Part shown: positions 20,577 to 29,414 of the stretch, in pieces
How the letters are laid out: each line of letters begins with the position of its first letter
Position numbering within the stretch: the first letter of the stretch is position 1
NCBI RefSeq assembly: GCF_011682145.1
Contig: NZ_WHJH01000011.1
Coordinates: 83,070 to 147,069, forward strand
DNA length: 64,000 nt
DNA from: Massilia mucilaginosa
GTDB lineage: Bacteria; Pseudomonadota; Gammaproteobacteria; Burkholderiales; Burkholderiaceae_D
Direction of reading: 5' to 3'
Made by a program: the position numbers and the translations under genes
The notes under the pieces: generated by a model
Told to the model about the DNA's origin: nothing
Seen by the model: only the letters and a program-made list of their open reading frames with translations
The model's database searches: none

Positions 20577-21188
20577 ATGAACATCGCAGACCTCACCGCA
20601 GACCGCACCGCAAGCATCACGCGCAACACCAACGAGACGCAAATCCGCGTCGCCATCAACCTCGATGGCACCGGCCAGCAAAAGCTCAACACGGGCGTGC
20701 CTTTTCTGGACCACATGCTCGACCAGATCGCGCGCCACGGCCTGATCGACCTCGATATCGAGTGCGTGGGCGACCTGCACATCGACGCCCACCACACGGT
20801 GGAAGACACCGGCATCACGCTCGGCATGGCGGTGGCCAAGGCGATCGGCGACAAGAAGGGCATCCGCCGTTACGGCCACGCCTACGTGCCGCTGGACGAA
20901 GCGCTGTCGCGCGTGGTGATCGATTTTTCCGGCCGTCCGGGGCTGGAAATGCACGTGCCCTGGAAGCGCTCGATGATCGGCAATTTCGATGTCGACCTGG
21001 CGCATGAATTTTTCCAGGGTTTCGTCAATCACGCGCTGGTCTCGCTGCACATCGATAACCTGCGCGGCGAGAACGCGCACCATCAGTGCGAAACCGTGTT
21101 CAAGGCCTTCGGGCGCGCGCTGCGCATGGCGGCCGAACGCGATGCGCGGTCGGCTGGCACGATCCCGTCGACTAAAGGTAGTCTGTAA
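20577..21188 (+). CDS. hisB: Imidazoleglycerol-phosphate dehydratase
   Basis: Mn-dependent dehydration of imidazole glycerol phosphate. 203 residues, the monofunctional form; the phosphatase domain of enterobacterial HisB is absent, so histidinol phosphatase must be encoded elsewhere. Metal-binding motifs are [24 protein letters not shown], and in the second half [10 protein letters not shown] and [15 protein letters not shown]. It lies 12 bp after hisC. An inverted-repeat element separates it from hisH; many Burkholderiales carry a MarC-family gene there, which is missing here. Confidence 0.96.
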   Translation: MNIADLTADRTASITRNTNETQIRVAINLDGTGQQKLNTGVPFLDHMLDQIARHGLIDLDIECVGDLHIDAHHTVEDTGITLGMAVAKAIGDKKGIRRYGHAYVPLDEALSRVVIDFSGRPGLEMHVPWKRSMIGNFDVDLAHEFFQGFVNHALVSLHIDNLRGENAHHQCETVFKAFGRALRMAAERDARSAGTIPSTKGSL

Positions 21189-21199
21189 CGTCATCGTCG

Positions 21200-21282
21200 C
21201 CGTCGTTCCCGCGCAGGCGGGAACCCATAGCACCGCCGATTCGCCAATGTGCTATGGATCCCCGCCTTCGCGGGGACGACGG
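21200..21282. repeat. Inverted-repeat element between hisB and hisH
   Basis: Same family as the element at 19.4 kb. CCGTCGTTCCCGCGCAGGCG (21200-21219) continues into GGGAACCCATAGCAC and is mirrored by GTGCTATGGATCCCCGCC and TTCGCGGGGACGACGG, giving a stem of more than 30 bp with a short loop. It begins 12 bp after the hisB stop. Confidence 0.85.
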
Positions 21283-21322
21283 TAGAAAGCGCGTCTGTCT
21301 CCGATTAAGAACCTGAATTGCT

Positions 21323-21961
21323 ATGAATAAAATTGTTGTGGTCGACTACGGTATGGGCAACCTGCGCTCGGTGGCGCAAGCCCTGCGTGCCGTCGCTCCT
21401 GAAGCCAAGGTACTCATCTCCGGCGATGTGGCCGATATCGATTCGGCCGACCGGATCGTGCTGCCCGGCCAGGGCGCCATGCGCGACTGCATGGCCAGCC
21501 TGCGCCAGTCCGGCGTCGAGGAAGCCCTGCTGCGCGCCGCCGCAAGCCGTCCCGTGATGGGCGTGTGCGTCGGCGAGCAAATGCTGTTCGACGCAAGCGA
21601 AGAAGCCGACACCCCCGGCCTGGGCCTCTTGCCCGGCAAAGTGGTGCGCTTCCAGCTCGACGGCCGCCTGCAGCCGGACGGCTCGCGCTTCAAAGTTCCG
21701 CAGATGGGCTGGAACCGCGTCAAACAAGTGCGCCAGCATCCGCTGTGGCAGGGTATCCTCGACGATAGCTACTTCTATTTCGTGCACAGCTACTATGTCC
21801 AGCCCGACGATGCCAGCCTCACCGCCGGCGAAACCGATTACGGCGCGCCGTTCTGTTGCGCCGTCGCCCGCGATAATATTTTCGCGACCCAGTTCCATCC
21901 GGAGAAAAGCGCCGGTGCCGGCCTGCAGCTGTACAAGAACTTCGTCCACTGGAATCCCTGA
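21323..21961 (+). CDS. hisH: Imidazole glycerol phosphate synthase, glutaminase subunit
   Basis: A class I glutamine amidotransferase that supplies ammonia to HisF. 212 residues. [12 protein letters not shown] starts the fold, the nucleophile is the Cys in [10 protein letters not shown], and the His-Glu pair is in TQFHPEKS. The start ATG follows the repeat element by about 40 bp. HisA and HisF are encoded immediately downstream, giving the complete HisHF tunnel enzyme. Confidence 0.96.
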   Translation: MNKIVVVDYGMGNLRSVAQALRAVAPEAKVLISGDVADIDSADRIVLPGQGAMRDCMASLRQSGVEEALLRAAASRPVMGVCVGEQMLFDASEEADTPGLGLLPGKVVRFQLDGRLQPDGSRFKVPQMGWNRVKQVRQHPLWQGILDDSYFYFVHSYYVQPDDASLTAGETDYGAPFCCAVARDNIFATQFHPEKSAGAGLQLYKNFVHWNP

Positions 21962-22010
21962 TTGTCATCCGGTCACCCAATCACCCAACCCAACTAAGCG
22001 ATAACCGATC

Positions 22011-22787
22011 ATGCTGCTCATTCCTGCCATCGACCTCAAAGACGGTCACTGCGTTCGCCTCAAACAGGGCGATATGGAACTTGCCACCGTCTTCTCCGAA
22101 GACCCCGCCGAAATGGCGCTGCACTGGCTCAAGCAGGGCGCGCGCCGCCTGCACCTGGTGGACCTGAACGGCGCCTTCGCCGGCAAGCCGAAAAACGAAG
22201 CCGCCGTCAAATCGATCCTGCAGGTGGTGCAGGAGTTCGCCGTCGATAACGATATCGACGAGATCCCCGTCCAGCTGGGCGGCGGCATCCGCGATCTCGA
22301 CACCATCGAGCGCTATCTCGACGACGGCATCACCTACATCATCGTCGGCACCGCCGCCGTCAAAAACCCCGGCTTCCTGCACGACGCCTGCGGCGCCTTC
22401 CCCGGCCACATCATCGTCGGCCTGGACGCCAAGGATGGCAAGGTCGCAACAGACGGCTGGAGCAAGATGAGCGGCCACGAAGTGATCGACCTGGCCACCA
22501 AGTTCGAAGCCTACGGCGTCGAATCGATCATCTACACCGACATCGGCCGCGACGGCATGATGGGCGGGATCAATATCGAAGCGACCGTCAAGCTGGCCCA
22601 GGCCGTGAGGATTCCCATCATCGCTTCCGGCGGCCTGCATAACCTGGGCGATGTCGAAGCGCTGTGCGCGGTGCAGGAAGAGGGCATCGAAGGCGTGATC
22701 TGCGGCCGTTCGATCTACGAGGGTACGATCAACCTGGCCGAAGCCCAGGCGCGCGCCGACGAACTCACCGAAGGCGACCTGGCGTAA
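22011..22787 (+). CDS. hisA: ProFAR isomerase
   Basis: Phosphoribosylformimino-AICAR-phosphate isomerase, a (beta/alpha)8 barrel of 258 residues. The general acid/base aspartates are in [12 protein letters not shown] (residue 8) and [15 protein letters not shown], and the phosphate-binding loops are LGGGIRD and [12 protein letters not shown]. It is slightly longer than the ~245-residue norm because of the C-terminal [15 protein letters not shown] tail. 49 bp after hisH and 16 bp before hisF. Confidence 0.96.
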   Translation: MLLIPAIDLKDGHCVRLKQGDMELATVFSEDPAEMALHWLKQGARRLHLVDLNGAFAGKPKNEAAVKSILQVVQEFAVDNDIDEIPVQLGGGIRDLDTIERYLDDGITYIIVGTAAVKNPGFLHDACGAFPGHIIVGLDAKDGKVATDGWSKMSGHEVIDLATKFEAYGVESIIYTDIGRDGMMGGINIEATVKLAQAVRIPIIASGGLHNLGDVEALCAVQEEGIEGVICGRSIYEGTINLAEAQARADELTEGDLA

Positions 22788-22803
22788 GCCGGAAGAACAC
22801 ACC

Positions 22804-23565
<762 letters not shown>

Positions 23566-23567
23566 AC

Positions 23568-24014
23568 ATGACACCAACGATAACGAGTAGTGCGGCCAAT
23601 TTCAGCTGGCTGAAAAAGGTGCGCTGGGACGAGAACGGCCTGGTGCCGGTGATCGCCCAGGAAGCCGGTTCCAACGATGTGCTGATGTTCGCCTGGATGA
23701 ACCGCGACGCGCTGGCGCGCACGGTCGAACTGGGCGAGGCGGTGTACTGGAGCCGCTCGCGCAAGAAGCTGTGGCACAAGGGTGAAGAATCGGGCCACAT
23801 TCAAAAGGTGCTGGAAATCCGCCTCGACTGCGATGAAGACGTGATCCTGCTGAAAATCGAGCAGGCCGGCGCAATCGCCTGCCACACCGGCCGCCATTCC
23901 TGCTTCTATCAAAAGTTCGAGGGCGACGCCAAAAGCGGCGACTGGCAGGTGGTCGAACCGGTGCTGCAGGATCCGCAAACGATTTACGCCAATCCCAAGA
24001 ATAGCACCCCATGA
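23568..24014 (+). CDS. hisI: Phosphoribosyl-AMP cyclohydrolase
   Basis: Opens the adenine ring of PR-AMP in step 3 of the pathway. 148 residues, monofunctional. [30 protein letters not shown] and the zinc site [11 protein letters not shown] are conserved. The ATG at 23568, 2 bp after hisF, begins a short 12-residue lead ([12 protein letters not shown]) before the conserved [18 protein letters not shown]. hisE is separate and follows by 10 bp; in enterobacteria the two are fused. Confidence 0.95.
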   Translation: MTPTITSSAANFSWLKKVRWDENGLVPVIAQEAGSNDVLMFAWMNRDALARTVELGEAVYWSRSRKKLWHKGEESGHIQKVLEIRLDCDEDVILLKIEQAGAIACHTGRHSCFYQKFEGDAKSGDWQVVEPVLQDPQTIYANPKNSTP

Positions 24015-24024
24015 AGGGCACACC

Positions 24025-24372
24025 ATGAGCCAGACCCTCGCCCGCGTGGCGCAAACGATCGAAGCGCGCAAGCTCGAAAACGGCGGCGACCCGGCCACCT
24101 CGTACGTGTCGCGCCTGTTTTCCAAGGGCGACGACGCGATCCTGAAAAAGATCGGCGAAGAAGCCACCGAGCTGGTGATGGCCGCCAAGGATGCGCGCGT
24201 CGATGGCGATGCTTCCCAAGTGCTGTACGAATGCGCCGACCTGTGGTTCCATTCGATGGTGCTGCTGGCCCGATTCGACCTCTCGCCGCAGCAGGTGCTC
24301 GACGAGCTGGCGCGCCGCGAAGGCCTGTCCGGCCTGGCCGAAAAAGCCGCCCGCCCTGGGGACCCCCGATAA
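24025..24372 (+). CDS. hisE: Phosphoribosyl-ATP pyrophosphatase
   Basis: A MazG-like all-alpha hydrolase that converts PR-ATP to PR-AMP, step 2 of the pathway. 115 residues, with the acidic Mg-binding residues in [15 protein letters not shown] and [21 protein letters not shown] lies ahead of the ATG. It ends the histidine genes; a 148-bp gap separates it from the HIT gene. Confidence 0.95.
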   Translation: MSQTLARVAQTIEARKLENGGDPATSYVSRLFSKGDDAILKKIGEEATELVMAAKDARVDGDASQVLYECADLWFHSMVLLARFDLSPQQVLDELARREGLSGLAEKAARPGDPR

Positions 24373-24520
24373 ACCTACTGCGCGGCGCAATTTTCGCCCT
24401 GCGATGCTCACCGTACCTTCGTACGGCTGCGCTTCTCGGACTGCGCGTCCCGGACGAAACTTGCACCGCTCGCTACGGTTTCTCGAGGTCCTCTTATTTC
24501 TAACTCTACGGAAACTGTCC

Positions 24521-24892
24521 ATGACCGACTGCCTGTTTTGCAAAATCGCCGCCAAGCAAATTCCATCGAGCATTGTCTACGAGGATGAAGAGTTGCTGGC
24601 GTTCAAGGATATCCATCCGGCCGCACCCGTGCACCTGCTGGTCATTCCCAAGGTGCACGTTGCAACCTTGTCCGAATGCAACGAATCGCACGGCGTACTG
24701 CTCGGCAAGCTGCTGGCGCTGGCGCCAAAACTTGCCAAGGAGCACGGCTGCGAAGTCACCTACGATGCCGGCGGCAAGCCGGCCGGCGGCTACAAGACAC
24801 TCATCAACAGCGGTCCGGATGGCGGCCAGGAAGTCTATCACCTGCACCTGCACATGATCGGCGGCCCCCGTCCGTGGACCGGTCAACGCTGA
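24521..24892 (+). CDS. HIT-family nucleotide-binding protein (HinT-like)
   Basis: A 123-residue purine nucleoside phosphoramidase-type protein. The N-terminal CLFCKIAAKQIPSSIVYEDE segment (Cys pair), HLLVIPKVHV, and the histidine triad YHLHLHMIGG at the C-terminus are typical of HINT proteins. The start at 24521 gives the standard MTDCLFCKI N-terminus. Its place between hisE and tatA is a conserved Burkholderiales arrangement as I recall it. No functional link to histidine synthesis is established. Confidence 0.92.
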   Translation: MTDCLFCKIAAKQIPSSIVYEDEELLAFKDIHPAAPVHLLVIPKVHVATLSECNESHGVLLGKLLALAPKLAKEHGCEVTYDAGGKPAGGYKTLINSGPDGGQEVYHLHLHMIGGPRPWTGQR

Positions 24893-24980
24893 CAATGCGG
24901 CAGGAATGCCCGGCATCGCGTAGAATACGCGGCGTAAGCTTTCGCGAATTCGGGCGCGTGTGCCTCGACAGGAGAAAATG

Positions 24981-25202
24981 ATGGGTGGACTGAGTGTTTG
25001 GCATTGGCTGATCGTGTTGCTTGTCGTTGTGTTGGTTTTCGGAACCAAAAAACTCGGCAACATGGGTGGCGATATTGGCAAGGCCGTCAAGGGCTTCAAG
25101 GATGGCGTGCGCGGCGACGAAGACAGCAAGCCGGTGGTTCCTTCGCAGGTGACGGACAAGACGACCATCGACGGCGAAGCGAAAGAGAAAACGAAGTTCT
25201 GA
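24981..25202 (+). CDS. tatA: Sec-independent translocase subunit TatA
   Basis: 73 residues. One N-terminal transmembrane helix (about 4-21, [18 protein letters not shown]), then the [21 protein letters not shown] hinge and amphipathic helix, then a charged tail. TatA oligomers form the conduit through which folded twin-arginine substrates cross the inner membrane. AGGAG at 24970-24974 suits the ATG at 24981 best; the adjacent ATG at 24978 would add one Met. A TAGAAT at 24921-24926 could be the -10 of a tat promoter. Confidence 0.94.
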   Translation: MGGLSVWHWLIVLLVVVLVFGTKKLGNMGGDIGKAVKGFKDGVRGDEDSKPVVPSQVTDKTTIDGEAKEKTKF

Positions 25203-25250
25203 TGACCGTGCGTGCCCCGGCACGCGCCTTGTCCGACACTTCCAGACGCC

Positions 25251-25736
25251 ATGATCGATCTTGGACTCTCTAAACTCGCCATCATCGGCGTGGTTGCACT
25301 TATTGTCATCGGCCCTGAAAAGCTGCCCAAGGTGGCGCGCATGGCGGGCACCCTGTATGGACGCGCCCAGCGCTACCTGCATGATGTCAAGTCCGAGGTG
25401 AGCCGCGAGATCGAGCTCGATGAACTGCGCAACCTGCAAAAGGAAGTGCAGGAAACAGCCCAGTCGATCAAGGACAGTGTCGAAAACACCATCGCCCAGA
25501 ACATCGACGATGTCGATGCCGCCTGGCGCGACCTGCCCTCCTCAAACGCGCCCAGCGCCACCATGAGCGACCTGGAGCGCAAGGCGCGCGACTTCCGCCG
25601 CAAGAAGCTGGTGCGCAATTCGGCCGTCCCTGGCTGGTACAAGCAGCGCCACGGCGGCAAGGCCCACATCATGTCGGGCGCCGCGCGCGTGAAAAAATTC
25701 CGCCCGCGCTCGTCGTCCACCTCGTCCTTCTTCTAA
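25251..25736 (+). CDS. tatB: Sec-independent translocase subunit TatB
   Basis: 161 residues. Short N-terminal membrane helix (MIDLGLSKLAIIGVVALIVIG) with the conserved GPEKLP hinge, then a long, highly charged amphipathic/coiled-coil region and a basic Ser-rich tail. TatB joins TatC in the twin-arginine signal receptor complex. The ATG at 25251 sets the helix directly at the N-terminus as in other TatB proteins. 48 bp after tatA. Confidence 0.93.
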   Translation: MIDLGLSKLAIIGVVALIVIGPEKLPKVARMAGTLYGRAQRYLHDVKSEVSREIELDELRNLQKEVQETAQSIKDSVENTIAQNIDDVDAAWRDLPSSNAPSATMSDLERKARDFRRKKLVRNSAVPGWYKQRHGGKAHIMSGAARVKKFRPRSSSTSSFF

Positions 25737-25769
25737 ACCGGTTCTTCCACCTACCTCCTTGAATCCTCA

Positions 25770-26525
25770 ATGACAGATAAAGCAGCGGGCGAAGAGACCT
25801 TTATCTCTCATCTGGTCGAATTGCGCGACCGCCTGGTCAAGGCCACCATCGGCATCGCCATCGTGTGCGCCGCGCTGATGATGTGGCCTGGACCGGCCCG
25901 GATTTACGACATCATCGCCCAGCCGATGATCGCTTCGCTGCCGGTCGGCTCGAAGATGATCGCCACCGGCGTCATCTCGCCGTTCCTGGTGCCGATGAAA
26001 GTGACCCTGGTGCTGTCGATTATCCTGGCGCTGCCGTGGGTGTTCTACCAGATGTGGGCCTTCATCGCGCCCGGCCTGTACCAGCACGAAAAACGCCTGG
26101 TGCTGCCGCTGGTGGTGTCGTCCTCGTTCCTGTTCATGAGCGGCGTGGCGTTCTGCTACTTCTTCGTGTTCGGGCGCGTGTTCAAGTTCATTTCCGACTT
26201 TTCGCCGACCTCGATCGCGGTCACGCCCGACATCGAGAACTATCTCGATTTCGTCATGTCCATGTGCCTGGCCTTCGGCGCCACCTTCGAGGTGCCGGTG
26301 GTGGTGGTGATTCTGGTGCGCATGGGGATCGTCAGCGTGGCCAAGCTCAAGGAAATCCGTCCCTACGTGATCGTGGGCGCATTCGTGATCGCCGCCATCG
26401 TCACGCCGCCGGACATCGTCAGCCAGTTTGCGCTGGCCTTGCCGATGTGGATCCTGTTCGAACTCGGCCTCTTGATCGCGCCGGCCTTCGTGCGCGCCAC
26501 CCAGGCGCCGGAAGAAGCGGCGTAA
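25770..26525 (+). CDS. tatC: Sec-independent translocase subunit TatC
   Basis: The 251-residue, six-helix core receptor for twin-arginine signal peptides. FISHLVELRDRLVKA at the N-terminus holds the conserved Glu of the signal-binding site; SPFLVPMKVT, LPWVFYQMWAFIAPGLYQHEKR and the ATFEVPVVVVILVRMGI segment are family signatures. It completes tatABC. A hairpin without a T-tract (CGCCGCAG, 26529-26536, pairing with 26556-26563) lies between it and the converging lipoprotein gene. Confidence 0.95.
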   Translation: MTDKAAGEETFISHLVELRDRLVKATIGIAIVCAALMMWPGPARIYDIIAQPMIASLPVGSKMIATGVISPFLVPMKVTLVLSIILALPWVFYQMWAFIAPGLYQHEKRLVLPLVVSSSFLFMSGVAFCYFFVFGRVFKFISDFSPTSIAVTPDIENYLDFVMSMCLAFGATFEVPVVVVILVRMGIVSVAKLKEIRPYVIVGAFVIAAIVTPPDIVSQFALALPMWILFELGLLIAPAFVRATQAPEEAA

Positions 26526-26583
26526 AGACGCCGCAGCTGCCGCGGTTTCTGTTCCCTGCGGCGGTGCTCGCCTTTCCCGGCCG

Positions 26584-27243
26584 CTAGCGCGTCAGGTACA
26601 CCACCGTCGACTCGCTGTCATCACCGCTTCCTACTTGCGTTGCCCTCATGTTCGGCAGCGTTTCCCCCAGATTGGCCAGCACGGCCGGCATTGCGCTTTC
26701 GAGCAGGTCGGCACTGGCCGGGTTGACCTCGACCCGGCAGGTTTTGGTGCGGCATTCAAGCACCCTGACCTGCGGTTCAAGCCCGGCGTTGGCACGCGCC
26801 AGCGCCGTGCGCACCGCCGCTGACGCCTGGCTGCTCCACGCATGGTCCACCGGTTCCGCGCGAAACATGGTCTCGGCCGGGGCCACCCCCGGCGTTTCGG
26901 GCGTCACCGGGGTCGCCAGCGTGGCGGCCGGCTGCGCTGCGGGCGGCGCGGGCGACGCGCGCGTGAGTATCATGCGCAGCTCGGCCACTTCACGCCGCAG
27001 AAGGGCCACTTCCTGGCGCAGCTGCATGACGTCGTTCGGTAGCGGTGCCTCTGGCGGCGCCAGCGCCGGCGCGGCGCGCAGCGGCGGCGCTGGCACGGCC
27101 CGGGCAGGCCCGGAAGCCGGGACGGCAGCCACTGGCGGCGCCGCCTGCGCCGGTGCGGGCGCCGGGGTATCGTCGTCGCCGCCGCAGGCGCCCAGCATGG
27201 CCATGACGGCCAGCAATATGGTTGCGGAAATCATTCGCCTCAT
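26584..27243 (-). CDS. Hypothetical lipoprotein with coiled coil
   Basis: 219 residues from the ATG at 27243, which has a near-perfect AGGAGG at proper spacing; the longer upstream frame is not needed. A signal peptide ends with lipobox LGAC, followed by GGDDD, so lipidation with Asp after Cys+1 is possible. Next come a Pro/Ala-rich linker, a predicted coiled coil (VMQLRQEVALLRREVAELRMIL) and a C-terminal module with two cysteines, VLECRTKTCRVEV, that could form a disulfide. I do not recognise a named family. It converges on tatC and is divergent from the lipoprotein pair. Confidence 0.75.
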   Translation of the reverse strand: MRRMISATILLAVMAMLGACGGDDDTPAPAPAQAAPPVAAVPASGPARAVPAPPLRAAPALAPPEAPLPNDVMQLRQEVALLRREVAELRMILTRASPAPPAAQPAATLATPVTPETPGVAPAETMFRAEPVDHAWSSQASAAVRTALARANAGLEPQVRVLECRTKTCRVEVNPASADLLESAMPAVLANLGETLPNMRATQVGSGDDSESTVVYLTR

Positions 27244-27491
27244 GGGTCCTCCTGCGGACATGTGGATCTGGCACGGCGGCGTGCGCCATGCCGGCCGCGG
27301 AAATGCCGCTGCCGATACGTCCAGCCTAGGAGTTGCGGCGCGCGCGCGTATGAGGTGCATCAATCGTCCCGGGTCGGAATCGGCTGCCTGCTCGCCTTGC
27401 GCCAAACAAGCTGCGGGCAAGGCTTCCGGCCTGAAATAGCTTGGCAACCGGTAAGGTAAGATGGGTTGTTTTCATCCCCGTTTGCGATCCG

Positions 27492-28451
27492 ATGCGTTCA
27501 GCCATTTTGTTTCCTGGTATTCTTTTCGGCGTGCTGCTGGCGTCTTGCAGCGAGCACAAGACGGCCACGCCGCCAGCTGCCGCCGCGCCGCCTGCCAGCG
27601 CCAGCGCAGCCGGTGCCGGGGACGGCCGCGATATCGACATGCCGCCCGATCCGCCCACGCCCGCGCAGCGTGCAGCCGAGGCGGCCTTGCGAAAAGAGCG
27701 CCTGGTCCTGATGCAGGCCCTCTTCGGCCAGGCGTATCAGCCGCAGACGTCGCAGGCGACCATCGAGGCCGCCGAACCGGGCCGTCCCGGCACGCGCCGC
27801 TACGCGCTGCTTGCGATCGCCCACACGTTTTTGCCGGACGGGGACGCCGTGCTGGTCGGTGTCGGCGGGCAAACGGACGAACAAGGCCACGCAAGCGCCC
27901 ATCGTCTCGACGCCGGCCTGCTCAACGTGTTCATCCTGCGCAAGGTCGATGGCGCATGGACGCAGCTGCGGCACCATGCCAACGTCATCGCGCTGGCGAA
28001 CGACCTGTGGATGAACAAGGCGGTGTTCGTCAACCTGGCGCCCGGTAAGCCGGGGCTGGCGATGCTGGTTGGATTCAATTCGCAAGGCGAGGAGCGCACC
28101 CTGCTGTCGCCGTTCGACCTGGGCGCCGCCACCCTGCGCGACCTGGCGGGCCAGCCGATCCATATTGCATCGGGCAACCGCGCCGGCTGCAATCCCTCGG
28201 GGCCGGCCACCTGTTTCAACATCGCGGGCGGCTGGCACTTCGCGCCCGCGGCAGGCGCAGCGGCCTACAACGACCTGGTAGTGACGCTCAAGGGTGAAGA
28301 AGACATTAAACAGCGCCGCAAGACGCCTGGGCCGGACGGGGGCGAATACCAGACCGCCGCAACCCGCAAGCTCGGCGGCACGGCGCGCTACGCCTGGAAC
28401 GGCAGCGCCTACACGCTGGTCGAGGGCGCCAACAAGGAACCACACGCATGA
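27492..28451 (+). CDS. Hypothetical lipoprotein, paralogue A
   Basis: 319 residues from ATG 27492. The signal peptide MRSAILFPGILFGVLLASC ends in a lipobox. A Pro/Ala linker leads to a ~260-residue domain with AIAHTFLPDGDAVLVG, LLNVFILRKVDGAWTQLRHHAN, NLAPGKPGLAML and AAYNDLVVTLKG. The same blocks appear in the next gene, so the two are tandem duplicates. The function is unknown. The stop overlaps the start of the paralogue by the ATGA arrangement, so they are coupled. Both products would be envelope-anchored. Confidence 0.8.
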   Translation: MRSAILFPGILFGVLLASCSEHKTATPPAAAAPPASASAAGAGDGRDIDMPPDPPTPAQRAAEAALRKERLVLMQALFGQAYQPQTSQATIEAAEPGRPGTRRYALLAIAHTFLPDGDAVLVGVGGQTDEQGHASAHRLDAGLLNVFILRKVDGAWTQLRHHANVIALANDLWMNKAVFVNLAPGKPGLAMLVGFNSQGEERTLLSPFDLGAATLRDLAGQPIHIASGNRAGCNPSGPATCFNIAGGWHFAPAAGAAAYNDLVVTLKGEEDIKQRRKTPGPDGGEYQTAATRKLGGTARYAWNGSAYTLVEGANKEPHA

Positions 28452-29413
28452 TGCCCACATCCGCTTTGCTAACCAGGCTGTTCCTGTGCGCGCTCCTGTG
28501 CGCCTGCCGCGAGCAGCGGCCTGCCGCCACCCCAGCCGCGCCGGCCGTGGCGGCGAGCGCTTCCGCTACGGCAGCGGTGACCGCGCCCCCTGCCAGCGAG
28601 GCCGTGCCCGCGCCGCCGGCGCCCACGCCGGAACAACTGGAAGCCCAGGCCGCCGGAATGCGCGAGCGGGTCGTGCTGATGCAATCCATCTTCGGCGGCA
28701 AGTTCAATCCCGTGCGCAACGACGCCACCATGCAGCTGAGCGTGCCGGAAGAGCCTGGAATGCAGGTGTACACCATCGAACCGGTGGCGCACACCTTCCT
28801 GCCCAATGGCGACGCGGCGCTGGTCGCCAACGCCTTGCGCGGCGACCGCGGGCCGGACGACGGCCGCGTTCGCACCGAAGGCGGGCTGCTGAACATCTTC
28901 ATCCTGCGCAAGACCGAGGGACGCTGGGCGCTGCTCAAGCACCATACCAATATTGCGCGCATGGGCAGCTGGGAGAGCATCGGCAGGGCCAGGTTCATGC
29001 AGCTCGCTCCCGGCAAACCGGGGCTGGCCATGCTGCATGGCTTCGCCATGATGGATTATGCCCATCGCCGGCTGTCCCTGTTCGACCTGACTGCCGATCC
29101 GGTCCGTTCGCTCACCGGCGACGGCATCACCATCTTCTTCTCCACGTCCGGCTGCGTTCCCGAGGAGGAAAACATCTGTTCCGATATCGTGGCGGGCTGG
29201 CGCTTCGCCCTGCCCGCCGCACAAGCCGACTACAACGACCTGGTCCTCACCTTCGTCGGCCAGGACGACGGCAAGAAGGAAGCGCGCCGCAAGGGCCAGG
29301 AAGGCCCGGTGCTGGCCTCGGACATCACCAGCCTGAACGGATCGGCACGCTACGCCTACAACGGCAAGACCTACGTGCTGGTCGAAGGCAAGAACCCGGC
29401 GCCGCAAGAATGA
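28448..29413 (+). CDS. Hypothetical lipoprotein, paralogue B
   Basis: 321 residues, a tandem paralogue of the preceding lipoprotein. Signal peptide with lipobox LLCAC, Pro/Ala-rich linker, then matching blocks: PVAHTFLPNGDAALVA, LLNIFILRKTEGRWALLKHHTN, LAPGKPGLAMLHGF and ADYNDLVLTFVG. Cysteines in SGCVPEEENIC correspond to the GCNPSGPATC pair of the first copy, suggesting a conserved disulfide. The start overlaps the upstream stop. The next gene is convergent and begins almost at its stop codon. Confidence 0.8.
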   Translation: MMPTSALLTRLFLCALLCACREQRPAATPAAPAVAASASATAAVTAPPASEAVPAPPAPTPEQLEAQAAGMRERVVLMQSIFGGKFNPVRNDATMQLSVPEEPGMQVYTIEPVAHTFLPNGDAALVANALRGDRGPDDGRVRTEGGLLNIFILRKTEGRWALLKHHTNIARMGSWESIGRARFMQLAPGKPGLAMLHGFAMMDYAHRRLSLFDLTADPVRSLTGDGITIFFSTSGCVPEEENICSDIVAGWRFALPAAQADYNDLVLTFVGQDDGKKEARRKGQEGPVLASDITSLNGSARYAYNGKTYVLVEGKNPAPQE

Positions 29414-29414
29414 A

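Noticed and set aside
21323..21961. GVCVGEQ instead of the enterobacterial GICLGMQ in HisH as an odd active site
   Set aside because: The Cys and overall motif are kept, and I recall this variant as common in Burkholderiales, so it is not unusual.
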